Positions 11,508 through 22,893 are shown, counted from the stretch's first letter. The stretch: DNA of 64,000 bases from Amphiura filiformis (GCF_039555335.1 NW_027305496.1:248001-312000), one strand, 5' to 3'. Numbers and translations: made by a program. Notes: generated from the letters alone by a model not told the origin.

Positions 11508-11742
11508 CAGGCCCGTAACGAGGGGGCGGGCCACCCCATCGGCATCGCCAAATGGCAAAAAAAGTCCCCCTTTTGACCCCAAAAACCCCATTTGTGAGCA
11601 TAGCGAGCAAAAAAAAAGAGGGTTTTTTTGGTCAAAAAAGGTGCAAATTTTGAAGAAAAGTCCACTTTTTCAAAATATGGCCCCCCAGTCCACTTTTTCA
11701 AAATCAGCTCCCCACCCCAATGAAATCCTGGTTATGGGCCTG
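11508..11742. mobile_element. hAT-like MITE (word AAAGTCCACTTTTT), exact 8-bp TSD
   Basis: TIRs CAGGCCCGTAACGAGG and the complement of TCCTGGTTATGGGCCTG are flanked on both sides by TGTATCCA (11500-11507 and 11743-11750). The interior repeats AAAAGTCC..CTTTTTCAAAAT-like phrases. The 8-bp duplication and CAG...CTG ends fit the hAT superfamily. At 235 bp it is non-autonomous. Confidence 0.85.
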
Positions 11743-11864
11743 TGTATCCATCCATAGAACCTTTAATTTTCTAATTGATTCTTTTAAAGGTTATTTTGTG
11801 ATTTTTGCATCCTCTCTTTATGGCATGGTTCAATATATATCAAAAAAAAAAAAAGCTTATTGAC

Positions 11865-12070
11865 TGCTCAGTGCCAGAAATGGTAAGTGCAACATATGGA
11901 CAATTAATTCTGCCTTCCATAATAAATACAAGTGACTTTGGTCACTTAAACAGTTAAATATCTTAGACCCCAAAGCCACTTACATTTATTATGGAGAGCA
12001 GAATTAACCATCCATTTGTTGCCGAATTGAGTAATGTAATTTGCACTTACCCACTTCTGGCACTGAGCAG
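11865..12070. mobile_element. Fold-back MITE
   Basis: Begins TGCTCAGTGCCAGAAATGG and ends with the complement CTTCTGGCACTGAGCA; the arms also share GTAAGTGCAA, TTAATTCTGC and TCCATAATAAAT. Arms of about 80 bp have small indels. An open frame on the minus strand is incidental. Confidence 0.8.
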
Positions 12071-12131
12071 TCATTATTTCCAAATGTTCAGTTGATTCAG
12101 ACATTGAATATGTGACTTGCACGTAACTGCT

Positions 12132-12195
12132 ATTAGCCAGAGGGGTGTCAGTCCAGGTGTCATTTGGACACCCTAAAGACACCCCTCTGGCTAAT
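12132..12195. repeat. Strong hairpin
   Basis: ATTAGCCAGAGGGGTGTC near 12132 pairs with GACACCCCTCTGGCTAAT ending at 12195, an 18-bp perfect stem with a partly self-complementary loop. It is probably the core of a fold-back repeat. Confidence 0.85.
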
Positions 12196-12334
12196 GCCTT
12201 GCAAGTCGTCAAAGGCTAATCTGCCGATTTTGTAAAGTCTACGGTACATCAAATGCCAAGTTCACTCCCTTTTTGCATAAGGCTTCCACTGGTAATCTCA
12301 ACAAACACACTTTCATGTACCATACAAAAAAATA

Positions 12335-12507
12335 CATTTGTGACCATCCACCACGAAGTGGTAGTAAAGTCGGCTCTAGATCATTTTCTGTTTATTGCCG
12401 ATTTTGAAAGAATGTACTTTCAGCTTTACAATGACACCTCAACCAGCTTCATCGGACATCTAAAAATGCCGACTTTACGACCAGTTTGTGGTGGATGGGC
12501 ACATTTT
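12335..12507. mobile_element. MITE related to the element at 25577-25992 (deleted copy)
   Basis: CCATCCACCACGAAGTGGTA near 12347 and the complement at 12470-12500 (ACGACCAGTTTGTGGTGG) form TIR-like arms. The interior ATTTTGAAAGAATG, CTTTCAGCTTTA and TGACACCTCAA is shared, inverted, with 25865-25950. Confidence 0.8.
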
Positions 12508-12956
12508 ACCATGCCCCATAGACCACTGTGTTATAGACGAATCCAACAAGCCGAGTCATGGTCAGGATTTGGTCGGCCATCTTTGGGTCCCCGCAACACC
12601 AAAAAACTGCTTAAAAATCGATGTTAGATTCTTTTATGTTGTAAACTGTCATCATTCTTTTGTCTACGTGTAACACGGGTGATAGAATGCAGTTTAAAAT
12701 ATCCTCCAAGGCCGCATTATGTCACATTTTAGGTAAGATTGAGCCGATGGGGACCCAACTTGGGCAGCCATTAAGGTATAGGAATGCGTGAAATTGGATT
12801 CGTCTATATTTTCTATCTGGTCCAAAAATAGCAATTTGATGATGTATTTGTCAAACGACCAAATCTGCACATAAAAATATGTAGCCCTTGGTTTGTGGTG
12901 GAGTAAGCTGGGGGATGAGGCTGTAGATCTCAAAGTGCCCCTTAATATGTTACAAT

Positions 12957-13140
12957 GGGCCATTCCAGTTGAAATCCATACACCCCCTGTGGAAGACATT
13001 CACCTTAATCTCCCACACAGGGAGTGCACATTATAAATGGAGTCACCCATTTAGGTAGCCCCATGTGAAATCCACACTCCCTGTGTGGAAGAATAAGGTC
13101 ATGTATTCAACAGGGGGTGTATGGATTTCAACTGGAATAA
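12957..13140. mobile_element. MITE, TTCCAGTTGAAATCC family (copy 1, complete)
   Basis: Starts GGGCCATTCCAGTTGAAATC and ends with the complement ATGGATTTCAACTGGAATA. The inner arms share ACACCCCCTGT and CACACTCCCTGTGTGG-type stems. Other members are at about 22549-22717, 23750-23835, 53093-53135 and 61771-61940. Confidence 0.85.
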
Positions 13141-13529
13141 GAACCCAATACCATTTAATTATTTGCAGTTTATGACTTCATGGTGTTAATAAATCATGTA
13201 AATATTGAAGAGAAACAATGTACACAATAAAGGAATCATTACTAGACACTCATTATCATTATAATTCTTATCATATTTATTTTGATGGAAGTCCAGTGTA
13301 TTGCATGCATAGTATGTTTACATTGTATAAATCAAGGCACAAAACAATACCTGTATTTTACGCTCTGCAAATTGGGTGCACCAAATGAAGCATTTTTTCC
13401 CAAATTGGCCAAATTTTAGCTCGGATAATCCACAACTGCAAATTCTTGTGCCCCACATCCAATTTTCACTGGGCCAAAATTCACAATATACGGCCTCTGA
13501 GTAAACATTGCATAGCCTAGGGTATGTAA

Positions 13530-13684
13530 GGGAACAAACTAAAAGATTGATGACATTCTATGAGGGAGTTAACAATGTTGATTTATGCTCAAAATGTTAT
13601 CCTGACCCACTTCCAGTTTTGTTATGGACATGGTAGTCATCAAGTTACATTCATAGGGCTTCATCAATCTTTTGGTCTGTCCCC
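13530..13684. mobile_element. Short MITE
   Basis: GGGAACAAACTAAAAGATTG at the left and the complement of CAATCTTTTGGTCTGTCCCC at the right. The arms are about 24 bp with three mismatches and the element is 155 bp long. It is non-coding. Confidence 0.75.
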
Positions 13685-14083
13685 TAAAATCTATGGATGG
13701 TGAAATCCAGACATTTAACAGCCTTTTGTGTCTTCAAAAAGTTGATAAATTTGCTTTAAATGTATTTTCTGGCCACTTGATTGATCTATTTCATAATATA
13801 TAAAGAGAGTGTAGTCAATCAAGTTCTTATCCACCCAATAGGGTGATTTTTTTGGCTCGAATGAGTAAAAGCACCCAAATGTTAGGATTTGGGTGCCTTA
13901 TCATGTGACTGGAATAAGCTACTTGAGTGATGCTTTCTGCTGTCTCAACTATGCCACATACACAACTTGTCCATTTGGCTCAGCTAATTATTTTTAATGT
14001 ATTTTTCACTGGTATTGGTGGTCTTTTCAAAAATAAAATGTCCATCTGAAACAGGTGTCATCCCTGAATAATTTGAAGGTGCT

Positions 14084-14215
14084 AGTGCAAGAAGACCCTA
14101 TCTACAATAGCTGCCCTATAGATATTTGACCATTTCTGCATTCTATTTTATATATTGTACCCAATCTACAAATATCACACCAGGCAGCTATTGCAGATAG
14201 GCCTTCTTGTAACAC
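14084..14215. mobile_element. Short palindromic MITE
   Basis: AGTGCAAGAAGACCCTATCT with ATAGCTGCC at the left pairs with GGCAGCTAT, AGATAGGCCTTCTTGTAACA at the right; CAAATAT pairs near the centre. Arms of about 45 bp surround an AT-rich spacer. Confidence 0.75.
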
Positions 14216-14650
14216 TATTCCCACAATTTACTGGTTCATTAACCCACTTTATAATTGGACGGTGGATCCACTTGTTTAATATTATTAAGTACATATCACC
14301 TAAACCTACAAAAATAATAATACATAATACAAAAACATAGCACACATAAAATTCATACTCAGTGCACAAAATGTGCATCAATATACAAAAAATAATAATG
14401 AAATTACAATACATGTACAGTTACATGATTATTGATTTTTAAGTTGCATAATTCATGATAATCAAAACGCTGACATGCGAGACAAAATGTTGCCATTGAC
14501 AGTGCCTCTGGAAGAAGTTGTAAAGAACATTTTGTCCTCCCGACTGCAATTTGTTTGAAAATTTTAGTCTAGATTTGTTCATTTTATAATTTCTGTGATT
14601 TCGACCCTTTTCTCCATACTGTATCATTTTCTCCAACTGTGTCACTTACC

Positions 14651-14910
14651 ATAGAAGATAACTTACACTTCCCAGAATCCTTTGCAACATGACACATCAG
14701 CTCATTACATAAATGACACTCCTATTACTATTAGACTGACTAAATGAACATGGGTCGATAGTCAAGAAACATACATATTTTGCAAGATCTAGATGTGCTC
14801 TGTTCATTGAGGAACTTTTTTTTCACAACTGACCCATGTTCACACTAGATAGCAAATTAGTACAGAAAATTGAGAAATGCATTGTGGGAAGTGTAAGACA
14901 TCTTCTCTGG
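14651..14910. mobile_element. MITE with ACTTACACTTCCCA ends
   Basis: GAAGATAACTTACACTTCCC at the left and the complement GGGAAGTGTAAGACATCTTC at the right. Inner CATGGGTCGATAG and GACCCATGTTCACAC also pair. A related solo end (GGGAAGTGTAAGCTATCTTC) lies near 60428 in ERGIC3 intron 5. Confidence 0.7.
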
Positions 14911-15027
14911 TCAATCACTTACTAAGAGAATACATCCCCAACACAAACACACACATAAAAGAGTTTTTCAGCCATCCGTAAAAACATACTGAATGTCAAT
15001 ATCTTACACAGCAATTAACTGCTCTCT

Positions 15028-15910
15028 TCAGTAGCAGTACGATATCTACTGAAGACAGTCATTGTTGTAAGTGTTTGTTATCTTCAGTAGATAGCAAATG
15101 CACACTGGTATTAGTCGTATATGTCAGGTCTCTGTCTAAACTGGAGAAACTGACCGCTTTCTAAAAGATAGATGTAAATGGTTTGCTATCTACTGAAGAT
15201 AGCAGATGACAGCATTTGCTATCTACTGTAGATAGAAAATGTCAGTGTTTGCTAATGTCAGCTGTCAGTGTTTACTGTCTTTAGTATTTGTAGCAAATAC
15301 TGACAATTTCTTAAGTTTGTTTGGCTTTTAATAGGCAAAAATTATTAGTTTAAGTTAAGCGTGTATATCAATACACAGATGTTATGAATCTAATTTTTTT
15401 CACCAATTATAAGCCAAACAAACTTTATCTTCAGTAGATAGCATACGGTACCAGTATTAACTCTCTATGGGTGTGATAGAACAAATGCTGACATCTGCTA
15501 TCTTCAGTAGATAGCAATGCTGACATTTTCCATTTTCAGTACATAGCAAAATGCTCTGTTATCTTCAGTAGATAGCAAATCATTTACATTGTCCATCTTC
15601 AGTAGACAGTGGTCCCAGTTTCGAGAGACCTAACATCAAATGACTAATACCTTTTGTTGGTGCATTTATCTTCAGTAGAGAGCGAACACTGAAATCTGTT
15701 GACTTTAGTAGAAAGCAGCCTGAAATTATCTTTATTTCTTTGGTGTAGACCTGTCATATAACTTACTGATACCAATGAAGTTGCATTTACCTATCTTCAG
15801 TAGATAGCAAACTCTGAAATGTTGAAATATATATGTTATCCTTATCTTCAATAGAAAGCAATCTTGATTGATCTTGTAGTTGCATTTATTTATCTGCAGT
15901 AGATACCGGA
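15028..15910. repeat. Hairpin-word cluster B (degenerate, both orientations)
   Basis: About fourteen copies of the GCTATCTTCAGTAGATAGC word or decayed forms lie near 15028, 15044, 15082, 15183, 15213, 15426, 15498, 15530, 15557, 15592, 15668, 15700, 15790 and 15890. Unlike cluster C, the spacing is irregular (30-120 bp) and both loop orientations occur. A small MITE (15313-15425) is inserted within it. Confidence 0.85.
15313..15425. mobile_element. Short MITE inside cluster B
   Basis: AAGTTTGTTTGGCTTTTAAT at the left and the complement AATTATAAGCCAAACAAACTT at the right (20-bp arms, one or two mismatches), 113 bp in all, immediately followed by a hairpin word. Confidence 0.8.
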
Positions 15911-15941
15911 AAACTCAAAATGTTTTCATAACATTTTCAAC

Positions 15942-16140
15942 CAGCTTAACCATTTGAAATTTGCAGGGGAGCTGTTAATCGCTCTCCTTGAGTGCTACAG
16001 GAGAGCATTTTTACTGTACTGTATATGAAGTTATTATTGTTACACCAAAGGTAGGTGAGCAATAAAAAGCTCTCCTCAGCTTTATTTGAGGGGAGTGATG
16101 GGGAGCAATCCCTCTAGCTCTCCTCAAACAGCAAAGCCTG
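15942..16140. mobile_element. MITE, CAGGCTTTGCCGTTTGA family (copy 1)
   Basis: Ends with GCAAAGCCTG and starts CAGCTTAACCATTTGAAATT. The interior has paired GAGAGC/GCTCTCCT motifs. A less decayed copy in opposite orientation lies at 58435-58662; both share TTATTGCTCACCTAnCTTT-type internal sequence. Confidence 0.75.
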
Positions 16141-16470
16141 TTTCAAAAGGTTACACAGAATATGTTTCAATTTTGGGGTGCATAAAAATATAAAATCCAA
16201 CATTTTAAATTTTTATTAAAACATTTTGAATTTCCGAGACAACTACCCTTAAAACAATGATTACTTTTTAACATATTTTTAACATGATTATAATAAGTCA
16301 CTCTACTATTTTTATCTTAAATACACACTTCTTATAATCTTAATTGGATCAATTTCAAATTTACAATTATGATTACACAATAAAATAATGTCTCCATTAA
16401 CCATGTCCTGATTACCACATGGATAATGATATCATAAACCCATGCCTTTATAACATTTCTTTTATAATCA

Positions 16471-16671
16471 TTTGCAGTAAACCTTTGACGAGCGCATAAT
16501 TTAAGCATACATCGTGTTTTCACTGTGTTGGATGCACTTGTCTCTGATTGGCTGCTGAGGCGATCTGCTGTTGCCGAGTGGAAATATATGAATGAACTGT
16601 GCGCCGTATGCGTAGTTAGCTCCGAATTTGCAACATCACGGTAGTCGCGCTCGTCAAAGGTTTACTGCAAA
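16471..16671. mobile_element. MITE with 25-bp perfect TIRs
   Basis: TTTGCAGTAAACCTTTGACG and then AGCGC at the left; the exact complement GCGCTCGTCAAAGGTTTACT with GCAAA at the right. It is 201 bp with a CpG-containing interior (CTGTTGCCGAGTGG). Perfect TIRs suggest a recent insertion between hairpin clusters B and C. Confidence 0.85.
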
Positions 16672-16737
16672 AGATTAAGTACAGAGGTGACAGAAAGATT
16701 TTCGTCAATATGTACATGTGTACACATGTTCATACAT

Positions 16738-18125
16738 CTGCTGTCTTCAGTAGATAGCAAACAGTAGCTGCTATCTTCAACATAAAACACTAATGCCTGC
16801 TACCTCAGTAGATAGCAAAGGTGTGCTGCAATACATAGTACATACACATTCATACACCTGCTATCTTCAGTAGATAACAAACATCAATGCCTGCTAACTT
16901 CAGTAGAGTAGATAGCAAACAAAAAGATTTCCTTAACAGTACATATTCATGCATCTATCTGATTCCTCAGTAAATAGTAAACTTCAATGCATGCGAACTT
17001 CAGTACGGTAGATAGCAAACAAAAAGGGCCTTTTCAATACATAGTCCTACGTCTATCTTCAGTAGACAGCAAACACCAATGCCTGTTAACTTCAGTAGAT
17101 AGCAAACACTAATGCCTGCTATCTTCAGTAGAGCAGATAGCAAACAAAAATGTTTCCTTCAGTGCATATTCATGCATCTATCTTCGGCAGATAGCAAACA
17201 TCAATGCTTGCTATTTTCATTAGATAGTAAACACCAATTCCTGCTATCTTCAGTAGATAGCAAACACCAATGCCTGCTATCTTCAGTAGATAGCAAACAC
17301 CAATGCCTGCTATCTTCAGTAGATAGCAAATGCCAATGCCTGCTATCTTCAGTAGATAGCAAATACCAATGCCTGCTATCTTCTGTAGATAGCAAACACC
17401 AATGCCTGCTATCTTCAGTAGATAGCAAACACCAATGCCTGCTATCTTCAGTTGATAGCAAATACCATGCCTGCTATCTTCTGTAGATAGCAAACACCAA
17501 TGCCTGCTATCTTCAGTAGATAGCAAATACCAATGCCTGCTATCTTCTGTAGATAGCAAACACCAATGCCTGCTATCTTCAGTAGATAGCAAATACCAAT
17601 GCCTGCTATCTTCGGTAGATAGCAAATACCAATGCCTGCTATCTTCAGTAGATAGCAAATACCAATGCCTGCTATCTTCTGTAGATAGCAAACACCAATG
17701 CCTGCTATCTTCAGTAGATAGCAAACACCAATGCCTGCTATCTTCAGTTGATAGCAAATACCAATGCCTGCTATCTTCTGTAGATAGCAAACACCAATGC
17801 CTGCTATCTTCAGTAGATAGCAAATACCAATGCCTGCTATCTTCAGTAGATAGCAAATACCAATGCCTGCTATCTTCAGTAGATAGCAAATACCAATGCC
17901 TGCTATCTTCTGTAGATAGCAAACACCAATGCCTGCTATCTTCAGTAGATAGCAAATACCAATGCCTGCTATCTTCAGTAGACAGCAAACACCAATGCCT
18001 GCTATCTTCAGTAGATAGCAAATACTAATGCCTGCTATCTTCAGTAGACAGCAAACACCAATGCCTGCTATCTTCAGTAGATACCAAATACCAATGCCTG
18101 CTATCTTCAGTAGAGAATAGATAGC
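16738..18125 (-). repeat. Hairpin-word cluster C: 33-bp satellite
   Basis: From about 17226 the unit GCTATCTTCAGTAGATAGC plus a 14-base spacer (AAAYACCAATGCCT) repeats about 27 times head to tail; 16738-17225 holds looser copies. Every unit can form the same 7-bp-stem hairpin. A variant with TTCTGT in the loop is always followed by AAACACC and recurs every two to four units (17382, 17484, 17548, 17679, 17779, 17909), which shows higher-order structure. Because 33 is divisible by three, long repetitive open frames appear on both strands; these are not genes. Confidence 0.95.
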
Positions 18126-19260
18126 AAACAAAAAGGTTTCCTTCAGTACATATTTCTCAAATCGGACCTCAATTACAAAAATTATCATAAATTTTTTTTG
18201 TCTGTTTTGCATCAAATTTGGAGGGTATGCTCTCAATACATGCATGCTTCAATTAAGCAACTCAAATAAATTGTACATTTAGTATGCATCTGATCATACA
18301 GGGTGCATAAAAAATAATTTGAAAATAATTTTTGAACAGTTTAACATGCCGCATAGTGTGTTCTTTTACCAATTCTGTGAAGAAAATAGGCCACACTTCA
18401 GAAATATGAATATTGTGTTTGAAATAACTATACAGTTGGATGGAAGCATTTGACCTGAAAAATTTTAATAAAAAGCTTAGGGCCGACAGACAAAACTACA
18501 AACATCATACTCATTACTGAATAAATATCTTTGGCACAAAACCATAATTTGACTCACAATTGACGGTTTTGTCTATCATGGTTGATCTACATCTTCAGAA
18601 TGATGATGGTTGACTGTCACTTCCAGTTTGTCAGACCCCAACTGTAGATGGTGTATTTTGATCAGTCAGGAGGAGATTGTTTAAATATGTGTGGGCCCGC
18701 TCGTCACTGTTCGTAACGTTGGGTCCTCTTCTGATCCAAATGGATTCTTTGATGTGTCTTGTCTAGTGTCTCAATCGTGAGAAAAATTCTGGTTTTGTGC
18801 AGAAGAAATCTATTCAAACAGTTTACCTACAAACCTGATGAATCTATTCAGTGATACGATCATCATGATTAACAAAGAACTAGTATAAATGCAGCTAAAT
18901 AGAACGTAAATTTTTACATTTTTACACTAGATCATGCACACTTTGGAATAATAGTTTATAAAACATTTTGAAATTTTACAAGTTTTGTACAACACATATA
19001 TGGGCCTGCAAATTTTGGAGAATATGCAACACAATCTTATTCCATCAGAACAAAGTCAGCAATAATGAAACCGAGATATAGGCAAAAATAAGAAGCAAAA
19101 ATCAAATTTAAAAAAAATATACAAAGTTTGTAACTTTACAACCAAGTATACCACAGATTTGGAATTTCACTATCAGTATCAGCTTAGGTACTGAGCAAGT
19201 AAGTGAGGCTAAAAAATCTGAAAAAAATGGTCGATGATTTTGGTTGTTTTTTCAATGTCA
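18126..19260. other. Non-coding, possible old transposon remnant
   Basis: 18590-18790 is less AT-rich and contains GTTTGTCAGACCCCAACTGT and CGTAACGTTGGGTCCTCTTC, phrases of the kind seen in retroelement untranslated regions, but no coding motif was found on either strand. The rest is plain AT-rich sequence. Confidence 0.4.
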
Positions 19261-19277
19261 TTTTGGTTTATAATTTA

Positions 19278-19400
19278 ATATCCTCGTTGGGCGGGAAAAA
19301 CCTCCTGTATGCTTGTGGCCCCTGAACATGTGTAAAACAAAACTGCCAACAGGTTACATCTAGGAGGATTTGCTTTAAACATGATCAGGGCCAATAATTT
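19278..19400. mobile_element. MITE, GGCAGGAAAAACCTCC family (copy 1, decayed)
   Basis: TCGTTGGGCGGGAAAAACCT with CCCCTGAACATGTGTAAAAC at the left; the partner CTTTAAACATGATCAGGGCC at the right has lost its outer end. Intact relatives are at 26706-26870 and 22752-22893. Confidence 0.75.
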
Positions 19401-19689
19401 TTTTAAGAGGTTTTTCTTTCCCAAGGATGATATTCAAAATTTTGTTTTATTAATGATAAACTGTGGTATAAACGCATGTAATAGTAATTTAATCTCAAAT
19501 TCCGACTCAATTCTTGCATTTGTTTTGTTAATTTCGGGCAGCGTAAACATACAAACCGACTGACCTAGGTGTTAGCACCTAAAGGACAAGTCAACATTTT
19601 TTTAGCCTGATGTCTCAATTTCCAACATTTCTGACTTCAGTCTGAATGGATCAGATCATGTCACTTATTACAAAAAAAATATGTTTGTC

Positions 19690-19910
19690 TCTGGTCTGGG
19701 GTGTGATTTGTACCCGAAATTGCCACAAAAAAAACAATTTTGGAGGTCGACCATGAATGATCCTAGCATTTAGGTCTAGGTCCAGGGACACTACAAAACC
19801 AAAAAAAACACCACTTTTTTTTTTTAATTTCGGGCACCCGGGCAGGGTATTTCCTGCCCAGGTAATTTAATCTCGGGCGGGTACCTGCGAGCCCGCCCAA
19901 AAATCCCTGG
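19690..19910. mobile_element. Relative of the CGGGTA-word element
   Basis: GGGGTGTGATTTGTACCCGA, then ACCCGGGCAGGGTATTTCCT with GCCCAGGTAA, then CGGGCGGGTACC. It shares these phrases, plus an inverted internal block (CCTAGCATTTAGGTCTAGG), with 52395-52760. Ends and target duplication could not be set. Confidence 0.6.
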
Positions 19911-20289
19911 TCAAATGTGTGCATTTATAAAATCATACACTATTTTCCCTTTGTTTTGTGTTTTTCTTTGTTTATTTTTTGGGTAAACAAATTTTATTTG
20001 AAGAAATTACCCAACAAAATCATCAAAAATAATTTAAAGACCATTCTGAACAAAAAAACAAGCGTACCACATTGTATTTCCAGCCTCCCGTGAAACTAGA
20101 GACAAACAGGGTTTTTTTTTTTTGTTTGGGGCTAATCAGTGCTCATCTTAAACAATTAAATGTCCCATTCAAAGGTTTGTACCTGACTATCACAAAATTG
20201 TGTATTGGAATTTAAGGCACAACTTGTGAATGACATTCAAAGCAGGAAGTGATCCAGAATCATACAGAACTGTATTGAATCGTTAGGTA

Positions 20290-21114
20290 CAGTGGAAACT
20301 CGTTAATACGAGATCGCTTAATGCGAGAAACCGCTTACTACGAACAGACACTTGTGGTCCCGATTTTCCCCTATTATTTACTGTACAAAATAACCTGTTT
20401 AATACGAGGTAAATAATAATGAAATCCATATAATCGAGCACTTGCTGTCAGTCAAAGCTTTTGTTTTCGATTATTTTTATGATGGATAAAACGAGCTAAT
20501 TTCCCAAGGTAAATTTGTGATTTAAATCATGTGAGAAGTTGACAAAATACTCGCTCGAGACATCACTTTAGCGGCAAATGAGGATTCCTTTCCTATTTTT
20601 AGATGTTATAAAATCAAGTCATGACGAAATTTGCCATATAAGGCCAATTATTGCTGACGACATATCAAACTAGCCAATCGCAAACGCGGAAGTGTGCCCT
20701 TGGATCGAAAGTGGGAAACCCTTCAAGGCATGTTTACTAGCTGCTGGAAGTAGGGAAATCCTGATATCACCGTGAGGTAATTGTTTTATTTGTTTACGAT
20801 AATCAGCTTGAGAAAATCATTTGAATTTCATCAGAAAGCTGTGAGAAAAATGCCTCTTACCGAAAATCAAAAACAATTATTTAGCCTATCATACCGATTG
20901 AGGGAATTTCGAACTGTGACATTGCTCGGAAGCTGCAAATCTAGTATAAAATAATGAAGACGGCTATGCAGACTCGACCACTGAGCCGACTTTAATAGGC
21001 TTAAACACATGCAGTCTTCCGACACATATTTTGTACTGACTTTTAAAACGAACTCCGCTTAATACAAGCTAAACATGCCGACCCCGGCGATCTCGTATTA
21101 ACGAGTTTCCACTG
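20290..21114. mobile_element. pogo/Tigger-like DNA transposon derivative, TA duplication
   Basis: TIRs CAGTGGAAACTCGTTAATAC and the complement ending GTTTCCACTG, flanked by TA (20288-20289 and 21115-21116). CAGT ends and TA sites fit the pogo branch of Tc1/mariner. A short stretch near 20850-20945 (ATGCCTCTTACCGAAAATCA) could be a remnant of a transposase N-terminus, but no domain survives. At 825 bp it is probably an internally deleted copy. Confidence 0.8.
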
Positions 21115-21136
21115 TAATACCTTTGGCGAGGATATA

Positions 21137-21648
21137 CAGGCTGTATCAAAATGATTGGTACCCATCAGTTTTCATCAGTGAATATGGCCATGACTGTTCA
21201 TCAAAATGCAATGATAAATTCCCCCAATTTTTGTTAGATAAATGTGACATGATCAAGGGGAATGAGTCACATGTCGACCCTGGTCGAAAATGAGTTTTGC
21301 ATACATTTTTAAAGAAGACATTTAGAGCTCTCTGAAACTGGAAACCCCATGTTTATACGACCTTTCTGTGCAAAGTTACATCAATTTATCCATTGCTAAA
21401 AACAATATAATTTATCCATTGCTAAAAACAATATAAAACAAAAGAATTTGAACACTTTCTCTGCCAATATCTCAAAATCAATATTAGCGACATCCGACTC
21501 ATTTCCCTTGATCGTGTCACAAATGTGATAAAAGGTTATAAACTATAAATTCTGGCCATTCCAAGAGGATCCTATGTTGCATTACGAAGACCAGGGCTTT
21601 TCAAAAAACACCAAAAACAATGGGTACCAATCATTTTGATATAGCCTG
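21137..21648. mobile_element. TA-flanked MITE carrying a nested MITE
   Basis: CAGGCTGTATCAAAATGATT with GGTACCCAT at the left and the near-exact complement ending GATATAGCCTG at the right; TA at 21135-21136 and 21649-21650. Its middle is occupied by a TGTGACAYGATCAAGG-family copy (21243-21521). It starts 21 bp after the preceding transposon ends. Confidence 0.85.
21243..21521. mobile_element. TGTGACAYGATCAAGG-family MITE (copy 3)
   Basis: Starts TGTGACATGATCAAGGGGAA and ends CCCTTGATCGTGTCACA. The interior contains a direct duplication of TTTATCCATTGCTAAAAACA at about 21399 and 21416, so this copy is slightly longer than copy 1. Confidence 0.85.
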
Positions 21649-21900
21649 TACCAAACTAAAATTACCACAATTCTTATCCAATTACAAGGAATGTCCAATA
21701 TATTTGTTTTTGCATCAATGATTATTTACAGAATATAATAAATTTACGACAAAGTTCAGTAAAAAAAACCTGGTATTTAAAGTATTTTTTTCACAATATC
21801 TAAACAATTGTTTCTTTCACTATAAGCCTGAACTACATACTAACTACAGTTGATGGTGAGAAAAGTGTCACTCAAGCTCAATATCATAGGTTTGCCCATT

Positions 21901-22378
21901 CTTACAGTGCCTCTGATTGGTTAATTATGTGATATAATCATCTAAGTAACCAATCAAAACAGGCATTAGATGTCCCAACTTCCCAAGCAGACTTAGGTTC
22001 TTTCTTACAGTGCCTGTGATTGGTTAATTACTGTACATGATATAATCATCTGAGAAACCAATCAAAACAGGCATTAGATGTCCCAAGCAGACTTCTAGCT
22101 GGGCTCTTTCTTACAGTGCCTGTGATTGGTTAATTACTGTACATGATATAATCATCTGAGTAACCAATCAAAACAGGCATTAGATGTCCCAAGCAGACTT
22201 CTAGCTGGGCTCTTTCTTACAGTGCCTGTGATTGGTTAATTACTGTACATGATATAAATCATCTGAGTAACCAATCAAAACAGGCATTAGATGTCCCAAG
22301 CAGACTTCTAGCTGGTCTCTTTCTTACAGTGCCTGTGATTGGTTAATTACATGTACATGATATAATCATCGGAGTAAA
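21901..22378. repeat. Tandem repeat, about 106 bp x 4.5, with paired CCAAT motifs
   Basis: Units start CTTACAGTGCCTGTGATTGG near 21901, 22014, 22110, 22216 and 22323. Each contains GATTGGTTAATTA and, about 30 bases on, GTAACCAATCA, which pair to form a hairpin. The spacing varies through small indels (96-113 bp). It is non-coding. Confidence 0.9.
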
Positions 22379-22548
22379 CACTGACATCACCATCACATCA
22401 AGGTGGAAAATGGTATACAGTCCTTGCATAGATACTTTTGTCTTACAATTACAAAAAAAATCCCCCCCCCCACAAAAAAAATATAAAGAAACAGCATGTG
22501 ATATTTGCACATCATGATTGACCTGTTTTGGGGGCAGAACAAATGATT

Positions 22549-22717
22549 GGGCTATTCTGGTTAAAATCCATACACCCCCAGTGGCATTTCTTTTTGACAT
22601 TGGGTGGATGGGGTGGAAAAAAATGCTTGAAGTATAGTGAATCCAGCACCTTTTGGTCCTGCACCGGTCCCCCTGGCTGGCTACGCCACTGCATAGATTT
22701 CAACTGCAATAGCCCAT
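22549..22717. mobile_element. TTCCAGTTGAAATCC-family MITE (copy 2, interior replaced)
   Basis: Left end GGGCTATTCTGGTTAAAATC and right end GATTTCAACTGCAATAGCCC remain. The middle holds another sequence ending GGCTGGCTACGCCACTG, typical of a hAT-like right end, without a recoverable target duplication. Confidence 0.7.
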
Positions 22718-22751
22718 TGAGGCATGTATATCTGGTGCACGCCGTTGAGAA

Positions 22752-22893
22752 GGCAAAAAACCTATGTGTTTATGGCCCCTGAACATGTTTAAAACAAAAC
22801 TGCCAACCAGTTACACAAGGGGTTTTCCTGTAAACATGTTCAGGGGCCAATGACACATACAACATGTAGGAGGTTTTTGCCCAATGAGATGGT
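22752..22893. mobile_element. GGCAGGAAAAACCTCC-family MITE (copy 2)
   Basis: CCCCTGAACATGTTTAAAAC near 22777 and the complement AAACATGTTCAGGGGCC near 22832 form the inner arms; GGAGGTTTTTGCCCAATGA lies at the right end. Confidence 0.8.

Noticed and set aside
17226..18110. CRISPR-like array of hairpin repeats and spacers
   Set aside because: Spacers are nearly identical rather than unique, the setting is an intron-bearing animal genome and no cas genes are present; it is a satellite.
17112..18245. Long open frames (up to 283 codons) with 11-residue repeats on both strands
   Set aside because: They arise because the satellite unit is 33 bp and stop-free in several frames; the same array is open on both strands, and there is no independent protein evidence.
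18821..18870. CTGATGA sequence suggesting a hammerhead ribozyme
   Set aside because: No GAAA in the right place and no supporting stems; chance match.
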